Origin: Halomonas sp. S3-1-1
Lineage (GTDB): Bacteria; Pseudomonadota; Gammaproteobacteria; Pseudomonadales; Halomonadaceae
DNA length: 64,000 nt
Reading direction: 5' to 3'
NCBI RefSeq assembly: GCF_023757625.1
Contig: NZ_JALGBZ010000003.1
Coordinates: 1-64,000, forward strand
Below are positions 8,497 through 18,156 of the stretch, in pieces. Every line of letters begins with the position of its first letter. Position 1 is the stretch's first letter. The notes below the pieces were generated by a model. It searched no databases and was not told the origin of the DNA. It saw only the letters and a program-made list of their open reading frames with translations. A program made the position numbers and the translations under genes.

Positions 8497-8753
8497 AATC
8501 TCTTGGTATATGCAAAAAAAGCGGCCAGGCCACCGTCAAACGCGACAAGTATACACGTCACGGGCGCCGACGCGCAGGCCATGACGCCTAACGACTGGCT
8601 GCGTTATGATGCCCCAAGCGTACGCTGGTCGCGACCCCGACCAAAAGGGGGTATTCGAAAAGGAAACGACCCGCGCACTTTTCGAACGCCTGGCTTAACG
8701 GGCACGCTTTAAAACGACCACTTTGAACGACCATCCGATACGACGAGGCTTCA

Positions 8754-10319
8754 ATGGCAACACAGACCCCGCGCCCGGTAGCGCTGATCATTCTGGACGG
8801 TTACGGCCATAACCCGGACGCCGCGCACAACGCCGTCGCCGCCGCCAATACGCCGGTCATGGATGCGCTCTGGGCCCAGCGCCCCCACGCTTTCGTACAC
8901 ACCGATGGCGAGCACGTGGGCCTGCCCGACGGGCAGATGGGCAACTCCGAAGTCGGCCACATGAATCTGGGCGCCGGGCGCGTGGTGTATCAGGATTTCA
9001 CCCGCATCACCAAGGCGATCAAGGAGGGCGAGCTTGCGCGCATCGAGGCGCTCACCGCGCCCATCGACGAGGCAGTTTCCAAAGGGCGCGCGGTGCATCT
9101 GCTGGGGCTTTTATCGCCCGGCGGCGTGCACAGCCACGAGGATCACTTTTTAGCGCTGGCCGAGCTTGCCGCGAGCCGCGGCGCCACGCGCATCTACGTG
9201 CACGCCTTCCTCGACGGCCGCGACACCGCGCCGAAAAGCGCGCTTGCATCGATCGAGCGCGCCAACGCCAGGCTGTCTGATCTGGTCGGTGCGGACAACG
9301 GCTTCGTCGCCTCAATCATCGGGCGCTTCTACGCCATGGACCGCGACAACCGCTGGGAGCGCGTCGAGAAGGCCTACCGCCTGCTCACCCAGGGCGAAGC
9401 CGAGCACACCGCCGAAAGCGCCGAGGCGCTTTTGGAAGCCGCCTACGCCCGCGGCGAAACCGACGAATTCGTTGAAGCCGGCCAGGTACGCAAGCAAGGT
9501 TCCGGGGTGGCGATCGAAGACGGCGACGCGGCGCTTTTTTTGAACTTTCGCTCCGACCGTGCCCGCGAGCTGACCCGCGCCTTCACCGACGGCGCCTTCG
9601 ACGGCTTTACCCGCGAGCACCGCCCCCAACTGGCCGGCCAGGGCCTGGTGATGATGACCCGCTACGCCGCAGATATCGACGCCCCCGCCGCCTTTCCGCC
9701 GACGGATCTGACCGACACGCTGGGTGAAGTGGTCGCCAAGCGCGGGCTTTCGCAGCTGCGCATCGCCGAAACCGAGAAGTACCCCCACGTCACGTTCTTC
9801 TTCTCCGGCGGTTTCGAGGCCGAATACGAAGGCGAAGAGCGTATCCTCGTGCCCTCGCCGCGGGATGTGAAAACCTACGACGAAAAGCCGGAGATGAGCG
9901 CCTTCGAGATCACCGACAAGCTGGTCGAAGCGATCGACGGCGGCACCTTCGATTTGATCGTATGCAACTACGCCAACGGCGACATGGTCGGCCACACCGG
10001 CGACTTCGACGCCGCGGTGAAAGCGATCGAAACCGTGGACACCTGCGTTGGCCGCGTGGTCGAGGCGATCGAGCGGGCTGGCGGGGCCTGCCTGGTCACC
10101 GCCGATCACGGCAACGCCGAGCAGATGATCCACCCGCAGACCGGCGCGCCGCAGACCGCCCATACCACCTTCGTGGTGCCATTGATCTACGTTGGCGAGC
10201 GCCCAGCGCGCCTCGCCGAAGGCCGGCTGTGCGACCTGGCACCCACGCTTCTGACCCTGATGGATCAGAGCGTGCCCGAGGCGATGACCGGCACGCCCCT
10301 GCTCACCTTCGACGAATGA
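8754..10319 (+). CDS. gpmI: 2,3-bisphosphoglycerate-independent phosphoglycerate mutase
   Basis: Interconverts 3- and 2-phosphoglycerate in glycolysis, using Mn2+ and an active-site Ser. The alkaline-phosphatase-fold N-terminus [12 protein letters not shown], the nucleophile loop [14 protein letters not shown] (Ser near residue 65), [10 protein letters not shown] and the C-terminal metal ligands [13 protein letters not shown] are all present. Its 521 residues match the family. GAGG lies before the ATG. The stop codon overlaps the start of envC (ATGA), and the gpmI-envC order is as in E. coli. Confidence 0.97.
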   Translation: MATQTPRPVALIILDGYGHNPDAAHNAVAAANTPVMDALWAQRPHAFVHTDGEHVGLPDGQMGNSEVGHMNLGAGRVVYQDFTRITKAIKEGELARIEALTAPIDEAVSKGRAVHLLGLLSPGGVHSHEDHFLALAELAASRGATRIYVHAFLDGRDTAPKSALASIERANARLSDLVGADNGFVASIIGRFYAMDRDNRWERVEKAYRLLTQGEAEHTAESAEALLEAAYARGETDEFVEAGQVRKQGSGVAIEDGDAALFLNFRSDRARELTRAFTDGAFDGFTREHRPQLAGQGLVMMTRYAADIDAPAAFPPTDLTDTLGEVVAKRGLSQLRIAETEKYPHVTFFFSGGFEAEYEGEERILVPSPRDVKTYDEKPEMSAFEITDKLVEAIDGGTFDLIVCNYANGDMVGHTGDFDAAVKAIETVDTCVGRVVEAIERAGGACLVTADHGNAEQMIHPQTGAPQTAHTTFVVPLIYVGERPARLAEGRLCDLAPTLLTLMDQSVPEAMTGTPLLTFDE

Positions 10320-11476
10320 AGCCACGGCTCGCCAAGCGGGCGGCGCGCCGCGGCGCCCTGCTGAGCGCGCTCTTCGCGCTGGGCCTTGCCAGCGCCGCGC
10401 TGGCCCAGGACGAGCGCGCCGCCCGCGAGCAGCTCGACGCCCTGGGCCAGGAGATCGAGTCGCTCAATACCCGGCTCTCAAATACCGGGCAGGCGCGCGA
10501 CAGCGCCGAGCGCGAGCTTCAAGCGGTGGAAACCGAACTGGCCCAGACCCACCAGCGCCTCGATCGCCTGCAGGCCGAGCGGCGCACGCTCGACGACGAA
10601 ACCCAAACGCTTCGCCGCCACCGCGACCGGCTCACAAGCGAGCGCAGCGCCCAGGTCAACGCGCTGGCGCAGCAGTTCGCCGCGCTTTACCGCTTGGGGC
10701 CAACCCCGCAGTTGAAGCTTCTGCTCAACCAAAGCGACCCGGCGGAGCTCGACCGCATGCAGGCGTACCTGAACCGCCTGACCCGAGCGCGCGAGGCAAA
10801 GCTCGTGGAGCTTGCGCGCCTCGACACCGCCCTGGCCGACACTGAAACCGAGCTCGACCAGCGCCAGACCCAGCTGGCGGCGCTTTCCGAGGAGCTCGAG
10901 ACGCAAAGTGCCGCGCTTGCCGAAACCAGCGCCGAGCGCCAGAGCGTGGTGGCCACGCTCGACAATCGCTACGAAAGCGAGGCCGACCGGCTGGCGGATC
11001 TCAACCAGACCCGAGAGGAAGCCGAAGCGCAGCTTAGCCGCATCCAGGCGGAAATGGCGCGGCTGGCCGAGGCCACGCCGACCACCCACATTGGCCGCAC
11101 CCAGGGCGACTTGCCCTGGCCGGTTCAGGGCCCGATCAGCGCGGGCTTTCGCGGCCAGGACGGTGTGCACTATAACGGCATCGTCATCGAGGCCGGCGCC
11201 AACACGCCGGTCACCGCGGTGCACGAAGGCCGGGTGGTGTTCGCTGACTGGATGCGCGGCTTTGGCAATTTGTTGATCATCGACCACGGCGACCAGGTGA
11301 TGACGCTTTACGCGCACCTGCAGCAGTTCAGCGCCCGAGCGGGCCAGGCCGTCGGCGCCGGCGAGGAGATCGGCCGCGTCGGAAATAGTGGCGGCCAGCG
11401 CCGCGCCGCGCTTTACTTCGAAGTAAGAAACCGTGGCGAGCCGATTAATCCCGAGCGTTGGATTGCGCGCCGCTGA
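10316..11476 (+). CDS. envC: Murein hydrolase activator EnvC (M23 peptidase-like)
   Basis: Periplasmic activator of the amidases AmiA/AmiB during septal peptidoglycan splitting. Residues 1-29 form a signal peptide ending in ALAQ. About 240 residues of heptad-rich coiled coil follow, and then a LytM domain ([16 protein letters not shown] to the end). The LytM domain appears degenerate: the HxH pair is LYAHLQQ and the upstream H-xxx-D region reads [11 protein letters not shown], consistent with a non-catalytic activator. The start overlaps the gpmI stop. About 386 residues, close to E. coli EnvC. Confidence 0.92.
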   Translation: MKPRLAKRAARRGALLSALFALGLASAALAQDERAAREQLDALGQEIESLNTRLSNTGQARDSAERELQAVETELAQTHQRLDRLQAERRTLDDETQTLRRHRDRLTSERSAQVNALAQQFAALYRLGPTPQLKLLLNQSDPAELDRMQAYLNRLTRAREAKLVELARLDTALADTETELDQRQTQLAALSEELETQSAALAETSAERQSVVATLDNRYESEADRLADLNQTREEAEAQLSRIQAEMARLAEATPTTHIGRTQGDLPWPVQGPISAGFRGQDGVHYNGIVIEAGANTPVTAVHEGRVVFADWMRGFGNLLIIDHGDQVMTLYAHLQQFSARAGQAVGAGEEIGRVGNSGGQRRAALYFEVRNRGEPINPERWIARR

Positions 11477-11553
11477 CGGGATAAGCTGGCACGACACGAT
11501 ACGACACTTCACTACACGCGCTACCCCGGCGCCTTCTGCCTTGCGGAGTCTGC

Positions 11554-12852
11554 ATGACGCTAACTGTGAACGAAGTACTGGCCCCCGCCAGGCGGCTGAT
11601 AGCGCCCCTGCTTTCGCTTTCGCTGCTCGGCGCGCCGCTGCCACTCTGGGCGCAGCAGGCTGACGCCGCGCCGGAAGCGCTGCCCCTCGAGGAGATCCAG
11701 ACCTTCGCCGAGGTGTTCGAGCGCATCAAGCGCGGCTACGTCGAAGAGGTAGACGACGCGACGCTGTTGCGCAACGCCATGCGCGGGCTTTTGAGCGAGC
11801 TCGACCCACACTCCGCCTATCTGGACGTCAACGAGTTTCAGAGCCTGCGCGAATCGACCGAGGGCGAGTTTGGCGGCATCGGCATTGAGGTAGGTAACGA
11901 GGATGGCCAGCTGATGGTCATTACCCCGATCGATGACACGCCCGCCTCCCAGGCCGGGCTGCTCGCCCGCGATTTGATCATTGCCATCGACGGCACGCCG
12001 ACGGAAAGCCTGTCGCTACAGGAAGCGGTGACGCTGATGCGCGGCGAGCCCGGAAGCGAGCTTACGCTGAGCATTCTGCGCGCCGGCGAGAACAGCCCGC
12101 GCGACATCACCTTGGCCCGCGAAGTGATTCGCAGCGAAAGCGTCAAGCACGAGCTGTTGGAGCCCGGCTACGGCTACCTGCGTATCAGCCAGTTCCAGTC
12201 GCGCACCCCGGAGCAGGCGTCTGATGCGCTTTCCCGCATGAGCCGCGAGCAGCCGCTCCAGGGCCTGGTACTCGATCTGCGCAACAACCCAGGTGGGGTG
12301 CTGCAGTCCGCAGTGGGCGTAGCGGATCTGTTTCTCGACAGCGGGCTGATCGTCTACACCGAAGGGCGCCTGGCCAACACCGAGATGTCGTTCTCTGCCA
12401 ACCCGGCCACGCCTGCCCGCGACACGCCGCTGGTGGTATTGATCAACGGCGGCAGCGCCTCCGCCGCCGAAATCGTCGCCGGCGCCCTGCAGGATCAGCG
12501 CCGCGGTATCATCATGGGCACCGAAAGTTTCGGCAAGGGCTCGGTGCAGCAGATCATGCCGCTGGGTAACGGCGAAGGCTTGAAGCTCACCACCGCGCTC
12601 TACTACACCCCCAACGGCCGCTCGATCCAGGCCCAGGGCATCGAGCCAGACGTGGAGGTCGTGCGCGGGCGGCTGGAAGTCGCCGAAGGGCGCCGCGAAA
12701 TTCGCGAAATCGACCTGGACGGCCACCTGAACAATCAGGACGGCGGCACTTCCGATCGCGGCGAGTTCTCCGAGCGGCTGCGCGACGACTACCAGCTCAG
12801 CGAAGCGCTGAATCTGTTGAAAGCGCTCAACGTGGTCGACCGGCGCCGCTAG
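11554..12852 (+). CDS. Carboxy-terminal processing protease (S41)
   Basis: Periplasmic serine protease of the CtpA type. A signal-like hydrophobic N-terminus (LLSLSLLGAPLPLWAQ) is followed by a PDZ domain at about residues 105-180 (GGIGIEVGNEDGQLMVI). The S41 catalytic core is next, with LDLRNNPGGVLQSAV, NGGSASAAEIVAGALQD (Ser) and GTESFGKGSVQ (Lys). Homologues degrade or mature cell-wall hydrolases, which fits the place next to envC, although no substrate can be read. GGAG precedes the ATG. 432 residues is normal. Confidence 0.92.
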   Translation: MTLTVNEVLAPARRLIAPLLSLSLLGAPLPLWAQQADAAPEALPLEEIQTFAEVFERIKRGYVEEVDDATLLRNAMRGLLSELDPHSAYLDVNEFQSLRESTEGEFGGIGIEVGNEDGQLMVITPIDDTPASQAGLLARDLIIAIDGTPTESLSLQEAVTLMRGEPGSELTLSILRAGENSPRDITLAREVIRSESVKHELLEPGYGYLRISQFQSRTPEQASDALSRMSREQPLQGLVLDLRNNPGGVLQSAVGVADLFLDSGLIVYTEGRLANTEMSFSANPATPARDTPLVVLINGGSASAAEIVAGALQDQRRGIIMGTESFGKGSVQQIMPLGNGEGLKLTTALYYTPNGRSIQAQGIEPDVEVVRGRLEVAEGRREIREIDLDGHLNNQDGGTSDRGEFSERLRDDYQLSEALNLLKALNVVDRRR

Positions 12853-12861
12853 CCTGCCGGG

Positions 12862-14118
12862 TTAGCGGCACGAGCGCGGCAGGCGACCGCGCTCGCCGGT
12901 GGCCTGGCGCATGATCAGTCGTTTGAGCGGGACCGCCTGGCTCATCGCGCTCATGCCGAGATTGCGCGCCAGCGTCAGCGCCGGCAGGCGGCTGCCAAAA
13001 AGCTGCTTGAACCCCTTCATCAAGGCGAGCATGGCGGTGTTGTCGAAACGCCGCCGGCGCTCGAAACGCGCAAGCGTTACACGCTCGCCCCAGGGGGCGC
13101 CGCGCCGCCAGGCGTGCACCACTTCCTCGGCCAGCACCGCCGCATCCATCAGCCCCAGATTCACGCCTTGGCCCGCCAGCGGGTGAAGCGTGTGCGCGGC
13201 GTCGCCCACCAGCGCGAAGTGATCCAGTACGTAGCGCTTGGCGTGGCGCTGGATGAGCGCAAAGCGATAGGCGTCGTCCAGCACCTCGATACGCCCAAGC
13301 GCCGGGCCAAAGGTCTCCTGTAGCGCTTGTCCCAATGCCTCGCGAGACAATCCCTGAAGCGTCTGCGCGTGCTCCGGGGTGGTCGACCAGACGATCGAGC
13401 AGTAGCGCGCATCGTCGCCGTCAGTCAGCGGCAAAAAGGCCAGCGGCCGACCATCGACAAAGACCTGCCGGGCGGTACCACCGTGGGGCTTTTCGCAGCG
13501 CACGGTGGTTACCACCGCGTCCTGCTCCATGGACTCTTCTGCCACCTCGATACCGGCAAGCGCGCGAAGCGCCGAGCGGGCGCCGTCGGCGGCAATTACG
13601 AGCGGCGTATTGAGCTCGCGCCCATCCTTGAGCACCAGGCTGCGCCCCCTGGCCGTCGTTTGCAGCGCGGCGACCTCGGCACCAAAAAAGAGGCTCAGCG
13701 TCGGCAGCGTCAGCACATGGCGATTGAGCGCGGCCAGCGTCACGCCATTTTCGACGATGTGCCCCAGCACTGGCGTACCCGCCTCATCGGCTGAAAAGTG
13801 GATGCTGCCGCTGCCCTCGCCGTCCCACACGTGCATATAGCGATACGGTGTTACCCGCGTGGCCGCCATATCAGGCCAGGCGCCGAGGTGTTTCAACAGC
13901 CGCTGGGACACCGGCGTCAGCGCGCTCACCCTGGGGGCGAGCGTGAGGGTGTCGAGGGTGCTCAAATCGAGCGGCGCGGTTTGGGCCTCTACCAGCGCGG
14001 TGCGCATACCCGCGCCGGCCAAAAGCCCCGCCAGCGCCGTGCCCACCATGCCAGCGCCGACGATGACCGCGTCAAATTGCTCGAAGGTACTGCTGGGTGA
14101 CGCCTGTTGGGTCTGCAT
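12862..14118 (-). CDS. ubiI: UbiI/VisC-like FAD-dependent ubiquinone hydroxylase
   Basis: Class A flavoprotein monooxygenase of the UbiH/UbiI/UbiF family. FAD is bound by DAVIVGAGMVGTALAGLLAG near residue 15 and by FALVGDAAHTLHPLAGQGVN near 295. A DG region at LVIAADGARSALR lies between. Position as the last gene of ygfB-pepP-ubiH matches E. coli ubiI, whose product performs C5 hydroxylation in ubiquinone synthesis. The exact hydroxylation position is inferred from context only. GGAAG precedes the ATG. 418 residues. Confidence 0.85.
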   Translation of the reverse strand: MQTQQASPSSTFEQFDAVIVGAGMVGTALAGLLAGAGMRTALVEAQTAPLDLSTLDTLTLAPRVSALTPVSQRLLKHLGAWPDMAATRVTPYRYMHVWDGEGSGSIHFSADEAGTPVLGHIVENGVTLAALNRHVLTLPTLSLFFGAEVAALQTTARGRSLVLKDGRELNTPLVIAADGARSALRALAGIEVAEESMEQDAVVTTVRCEKPHGGTARQVFVDGRPLAFLPLTDGDDARYCSIVWSTTPEHAQTLQGLSREALGQALQETFGPALGRIEVLDDAYRFALIQRHAKRYVLDHFALVGDAAHTLHPLAGQGVNLGLMDAAVLAEEVVHAWRRGAPWGERVTLARFERRRRFDNTAMLALMKGFKQLFGSRLPALTLARNLGMSAMSQAVPLKRLIMRQATGERGRLPRSCR

Positions 14119-14130
14119 ACCGCTTCCTGT

Positions 14131-14151
14131 CGTGAATCGTGAATCGTGAAT
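14131..14151 (+). repeat. Three tandem CGTGAAT heptamers
   Basis: CGTGAAT occurs three times without interruption in the 47-base gap between ubiH and the ubiI-like gene, just upstream of the latter's start (minus strand). Confidence 0.8.
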
Positions 14152-14165
14152 GACGAGTATGAGCG

Positions 14166-15395
14166 CTAGCGCTCCAGGCCCATGGCGCGGCGCGCCAGCC
14201 CGCGGCGCAACGGCCCGAACAGGTTGAGGCCGATGAGCCCGGCGGCGCGGGCGTGAGGCAGCAGCGGAAACGAGGCGCCGAACAGCCGCACCAGGCTGTC
14301 GCTAAAGCGAATCACGTTGGCCCGATCCTTAGCCCGGCGGTGCTCGAAAGCGAGCAGCGTCTGCATGTCGCCAAAGCGCCGGCCCTGCTCGCGACCCTCT
14401 TCCAGTGCCTCGACCAGGTCCATCACCGAGCGCAGCGCCAGGTTGAAGCCCTGGCCTGCCACCGGGTGCAGCGCGTGGGCAGCGTTACCGAGTACCGCAA
14501 GCCCCGGGCGCACCGACTCGCGAGCGGTCACCAGCGAGAGCGGATAGCTAAAGCGTTTACCGACTCTGGTGAAACGCCCGACCCGGTCGCCGAAGGCGCG
14601 CTGGAGTTGATCCAGAAACGCGCCGTCGCTGAGCGAAAGCCTCGAGCCCTCCTCGCCGCTTTGGTGGGTCCAGATCAGCTCCATCGCCTGGTGGGGCAGC
14701 GGCAGCAGCGCAATCGGGCCTTCATCAGTGAAGCGCTCGAAGGCCACCCCCTTGTGCGGCTGGCTGATGCCGACGTGGGTAATCACCGCGGTCTGCTCGT
14801 AGGAGCGGCGCTCGCTTTGAATACCCAGCTGCTCCTTGAGCCCGGAGCGGCCGCCGTCGGCCAGCACGGTCAGGCTGGCCTCGAGCGTATCACCGGTCGA
14901 GAGTTCAAGGCGATGCCCCCCGTCGACCGCGGTCATGGTGTCGACCGTGGCCGGGCAGTACCAGTCGATGGCAAGCTCATTAAGGCGCTGATGCAGCACC
15001 TGCCCCATCCAGGCGTTGGGAATCACGTAGCCAAGCGCCTCGACCCCCACCTCGGCGGCAGAAAGACGGGTGGCGCCCAAGCGCCCGCGCTCGCTGATAT
15101 GAATGCGCGAAATCGGCGAGGCTTCACGCTGCATCGCCGGCCAGACGTCGAGCTCGCGAAAGCGATGGGCGGAGCCGGCGGCAATGGCGCTGGCGCGCGC
15201 GTCGAAACTCGGCTGCCAGGTGAGCTCATCGGCGTTCGGCAGCGCCGCGGCCTCCACGATCGCTACCCGCAAGGCGAAGCGTTCGATCAGCGGCGCCAGC
15301 GCGCAGCCAAGGCTCGCCCCCACCAGCCCGCCACCTACGATTACGATATCGTAAGAAGCCGTTTTTAAAGCATTTTCCGGCACATCCGCGAGCAT
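14166..15395 (-). CDS. ubiH: 2-octaprenyl-6-methoxyphenol hydroxylase (UbiH)
   Basis: FAD monooxygenase hydroxylating the ubiquinone ring (C1 in E. coli). The dinucleotide-binding motif is DIVIVGGGLVGASLG near residue 16, the DG motif is VLADGGRSGLKEQLG, and the second FAD motif is LAVLGNAAHALHPVAGQGFN. The internal VITHVGISQPHKGVAFERFT is typical of UbiH. The ATG at 15395 is chosen because GGAGG precedes it with seven bases; a TTG lies directly before it. It is in an operon with pepP upstream and a second hydroxylase downstream. Confidence 0.92.
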   Translation of the reverse strand: MLADVPENALKTASYDIVIVGGGLVGASLGCALAPLIERFALRVAIVEAAALPNADELTWQPSFDARASAIAAGSAHRFRELDVWPAMQREASPISRIHISERGRLGATRLSAAEVGVEALGYVIPNAWMGQVLHQRLNELAIDWYCPATVDTMTAVDGGHRLELSTGDTLEASLTVLADGGRSGLKEQLGIQSERRSYEQTAVITHVGISQPHKGVAFERFTDEGPIALLPLPHQAMELIWTHQSGEEGSRLSLSDGAFLDQLQRAFGDRVGRFTRVGKRFSYPLSLVTARESVRPGLAVLGNAAHALHPVAGQGFNLALRSVMDLVEALEEGREQGRRFGDMQTLLAFEHRRAKDRANVIRFSDSLVRLFGASFPLLPHARAAGLIGLNLFGPLRRGLARRAMGLER

Positions 15396-15466
15396 CAAAA
15401 GCCTCCGTGATTAAATGTAATTTCGTAATCCTTTACATAACGATATTTTTAGCATGTTCAAACTGG

Positions 15467-16807
15467 TTACTTTTTAGCCATTAACGCTTCGATTTCGTCA
15501 ATCCGCTTGGGAACATCACTGGTCAATATTTCACCGCCCGTTTCACTAACGACCACGTTGTCCTCGATACGAATACCGATGCCGCGGTAGGCGGCGGGCA
15601 GATCGTCGTCATTGGGAATATAGAGGCCGGGCTCGACGGTCACGACCATGCCGGGTGAAAGCGCGCGCGGCGTCTGCTCGTCGAGCCGGTAGGTACCGAC
15701 GTCGTGAACGTCGAGGCCCAGCCAGTGGGACGTGGAGTGCAAATAGAAGCGCCGGTAGCTTTCATCGTCGATGCGCGCCTGCGCCTCGCCTTCCAGCAGC
15801 CCAAGCTCGATCAGCCCGCGGGTTAGATCCTCGACTACGCCTGCATGGATATCGGCAAGCGTCGCGCCGGGCGCCACGGCGGCGACGGCGCGCTCCTGAG
15901 CGCCGAGCACCACCTCGTAAAGCGCCCGCTGAGCGTCGCTGAAACGGCCGCTGACCGGGAAGGTGCGGGTAATATCGCCGGCGTAGAGATCGAACTCGGC
16001 GCCGGCGTCGATCAGTACCAGCGCGTTCTCCTCGAGTACGTCGCCGTTTTCAATATAGTGCAGCACGCAGGCGTTCGCGCCGCCGCCCACGATGGTGCTG
16101 TAGGCCGGGCCGCTGCCGCCGTGCCAGAGAAATTCGTGCTCGAGTTCGGCCTGGAGCTGGTACTCGAAGAGCCCGGGGGCGCAGGTGCGCATCGCGCGAC
16201 AGTGCGCACGAGCGGAAATGCGACAGGCGTGGCGCAAAAGCGCAAGCTCCGCCGGGCTTTTGATCAGCCGCATGTCGTGGATCAGCTCGCGGCTGTCGAG
16301 CCAGCCCTTGAGCATCGGCTTGCCGCGGCGCTGGCCTCGCTGGGCCTGAGCAAGCGCCTCTTCGGCAATGGCCTGGGCTTCGGGGTGATCCAGCGGCGCG
16401 TAGAGCAGGGTGCGGCTCTCGAGCATTGTCGGCAGGTAGTCGTCGCGCTCGGCGTTTTCAAACGCCTGGTCGATACCGTGCTCGGCCATGACGCCCTCGG
16501 CGCCCAGCCGCCGGCCGGTCCAAGCCTCCATCGTCGGGTCGCGGTCCTGACAAAACACGACGCTTTGACCCGCCACACGGCCGGGTAGTAGCAACAGCAG
16601 CGCATCGGGCTCGTTGATGCCGGTCAGATAATAGAAGTCGCTTTGCTGGCGAAACGGGTACTCGCTGTCGTTGGAGCGGGTGGTGAGCGAGGCGCCGGGC
16701 ACGATGAGCGCCGCGCCGTCGGGCAGTTTCGCCATCAGCGCCTCACGGCGGGCGCGGTACTCTTCAAGGGTAATCGCGGCGGAGCGCGAAAGCGTATCGG
16801 GTAACAT
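15467..16807 (-). CDS. pepP: Xaa-Pro aminopeptidase (aminopeptidase P)
   Basis: Mn2+-dependent cytosolic exopeptidase releasing N-terminal residues linked to proline. The creatinase-like N-domain is followed by a pita-bread catalytic domain. Metal ligands are visible in LIDAGAEFDLYAGDITRTFP, in HSTSHWLGLDVHDVG, in VTVEPGLYI and in GIGIRIEDNVVV. 446 residues is the usual length. AAGGAG lies six bases before the ATG. Second gene of the ygfB-pepP-ubiH-ubiI unit. Confidence 0.95.
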   Translation of the reverse strand: MLPDTLSRSAAITLEEYRARREALMAKLPDGAALIVPGASLTTRSNDSEYPFRQQSDFYYLTGINEPDALLLLLPGRVAGQSVVFCQDRDPTMEAWTGRRLGAEGVMAEHGIDQAFENAERDDYLPTMLESRTLLYAPLDHPEAQAIAEEALAQAQRGQRRGKPMLKGWLDSRELIHDMRLIKSPAELALLRHACRISARAHCRAMRTCAPGLFEYQLQAELEHEFLWHGGSGPAYSTIVGGGANACVLHYIENGDVLEENALVLIDAGAEFDLYAGDITRTFPVSGRFSDAQRALYEVVLGAQERAVAAVAPGATLADIHAGVVEDLTRGLIELGLLEGEAQARIDDESYRRFYLHSTSHWLGLDVHDVGTYRLDEQTPRALSPGMVVTVEPGLYIPNDDDLPAAYRGIGIRIEDNVVVSETGGEILTSDVPKRIDEIEALMAKK

Positions 16808-16835
16808 TGAAGCTCCTTAAAACGGCCGGGAAAAC

Positions 16836-17414
16836 TCAGTGAACCGGGGCATCGGTCTGCTCGACCTGGGGCTTGCCCGGGTGCTGCTCGGTGTAGAGCA
16901 GCATCGCGGCCATGCGCGCGTGCTCGGAGAGCGCAAACAGGTCGTTCTCGTTTTCCGCGCTGTCGTCGATGTCAGTCTCGATCTGACCAAAGCTTGCAAG
17001 ATCGTCGATGGCCTCTTTGAGCGGCTGCGACCAGCGCTTTTTCAGCGCCTCGTCGGCCACGTCATCGATGACCTCGTTAAAGCCCAGCGCCCACTCCTTG
17101 AGTGCTTGGGCCTGCTCGCCGAGCGAGAAGAGCTCGTCGGGCAGAAGCGGGGCGTAATTCAAGTCACTGGCGCTGAGCGCGTCCAGGGTTTGCCGGCGCC
17201 AGCCGAGCAGGCGCTCGGCGCTCTCCGGGTCTCTGGGCTGCTCGACGCCCAGGCTCATACAGACTTCCTCGAGCCAGGCCTCGGCGGTGACGTCGCGAAG
17301 GGCTAAAAGCGCGCAGAGCCGGCCGTCGAGAAAGGCGGGCGACTGCATGCTGCCGTGAAGAAGAAAGACGTCGGCCACGTCGGAAAAGTCCTGGCGCTGC
17401 TCGATGAGGGACAT
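16836..17414 (-). CDS. ygfB: UPF0149 family protein (YgfB-like)
   Basis: Cytosolic alpha-helical protein of unknown biochemical role. YgfB in Pseudomonas has been linked to regulation of beta-lactam resistance. Recognisable features are HGSMQSPAFLDGRLCALL near the start, the motif EWALGFNEVIDD in the middle, and an acidic C-terminal helix with LYTEQHPGK. The ATG at 17414 gives 192 residues, the family length; extending upstream adds a non-conserved basic stretch. First gene of the pepP-ubiH operon and divergent from zapA, as in E. coli and Pseudomonas. Confidence 0.88.
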   Translation of the reverse strand: MSLIEQRQDFSDVADVFLLHGSMQSPAFLDGRLCALLALRDVTAEAWLEEVCMSLGVEQPRDPESAERLLGWRRQTLDALSASDLNYAPLLPDELFSLGEQAQALKEWALGFNEVIDDVADEALKKRWSQPLKEAIDDLASFGQIETDIDDSAENENDLFALSEHARMAAMLLYTEQHPGKPQVEQTDAPVH

Positions 17415-17498
17415 GAGGGCTCTCGCTTTGGGCGGTGAACGAAGGGTGTCGAAAAAGCGAAGGAGGTTGAGTAGGCGGCGCCCCGGCGGCAAAGCGCG

Positions 17499-17528
17499 TT
17501 GACCCCGCGCAAGCCGCTCTCTTATAGT
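17499..17528 (+). promoter_or_regulatory. Predicted zapA promoter
   Basis: -35 TTGACC (17499-17504), an 18-base spacer and -10 TATAGT (17523-17528) give a start near 17535, about 67 bases before the zapA ATG. Confidence 0.6.
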
Positions 17529-17601
17529 GAACGCCGCCCCTCCTTTCTATACCGTGATGTTAACGCATTCGGGCCCTGACGTGCCCGTGCCGGAGTCTTC
17601 G

Positions 17602-17910
17602 ATGAGTAACGCCAAGCGGCCAACCAAAGAAATTACCCTGCTGGGTCGCGGCTACATGATCGCCTGCGATACCGGCGAGCAGGCCAAGCTTGAACGCGCC
17701 GCTCGCTATCTGGACCGCGCCATGCAGGGCATTCACTCGCAAAGCAATGTGCTGGGCAACGAGCGCATCGCCATCATGGCGGCCTTGAACATCACCCACG
17801 AGCTTTTGGAGGCGCTCGACGAGCACCGCGCCGGCGAGGCGAGCCTGAACCGCCTGCACGACCGGCTGGAAAAAGCGCTGCAAAATGCCCGCCCCGTCGA
17901 AACCCCCTGA
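17602..17910 (+). CDS. zapA: Cell division protein ZapA
   Basis: Small protein that cross-links FtsZ protofilaments at the division ring. The N-terminal globular part begins ITLLGRGYMIACDTGEQAKL, and the C-terminal half from about residue 60 is the coiled coil (IMAALNITHELLEALDEHR). The ATG at 17602 is chosen because GGAG lies upstream and the N-terminus matches the family; 102 residues is the expected size. It is followed by 6S RNA and the formyl-THF cyclo-ligase gene, a widely conserved order. Confidence 0.93.
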   Translation: MSNAKRPTKEITLLGRGYMIACDTGEQAKLERAARYLDRAMQGIHSQSNVLGNERIAIMAALNITHELLEALDEHRAGEASLNRLHDRLEKALQNARPVETP

Positions 17911-17972
17911 CACCTTCGCGCAAACCGGGCCCAGGCCTATGGCATCGGCGCTTGCTCTGTTAAGATGAAGCG

Positions 17973-18152
17973 GTTCTCTGGAGTGTGCGCCAGTCGTTAT
18001 AGTCCCTCGAGCCTATGCGCAGTACCCAGGGGGCCAAATGCTAGCCAGACCCGTGTGCATGTCCGTGCGTCGGAAAGCCTGACGGTTTGGCTGCGGCCAC
18101 CCACTCTGAACCAGTAGGTTCAGGGCCAGAATGACAGCGGCACTCTGGGGAA
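17973..18152 (+). ncRNA. ssrS: 6S RNA
   Basis: Regulatory RNA that mimics an open promoter and binds sigma70-RNA polymerase in stationary phase. It lies between zapA and the ygfA-type gene, its conserved site. The ends pair (TTCTCTGGAGTG near 17974 with CACTCTGGGG near 18141). Internal segments such as GTCCCTCGAGCC, TCCGTGCGTCGGAAAGCC and the GAACC/GGTTC hairpin near 18109 resemble known 6S RNAs. A -10-like TAAGAT at 17961-17966 fits a start near 17973. Ends are approximate. Confidence 0.88.
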
Positions 18153-18156
18153 CACC

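Noticed and set aside
9312..10325. Long minus-strand open frame opposite gpmI
   Set aside because: Shadow frame rich in Gly, His and Val without any domain; gpmI is certain.
10478..11644. Minus-strand frame opposite envC
   Set aside because: Antisense of the coiled-coil region; low-complexity Arg/Ala/Leu composition.
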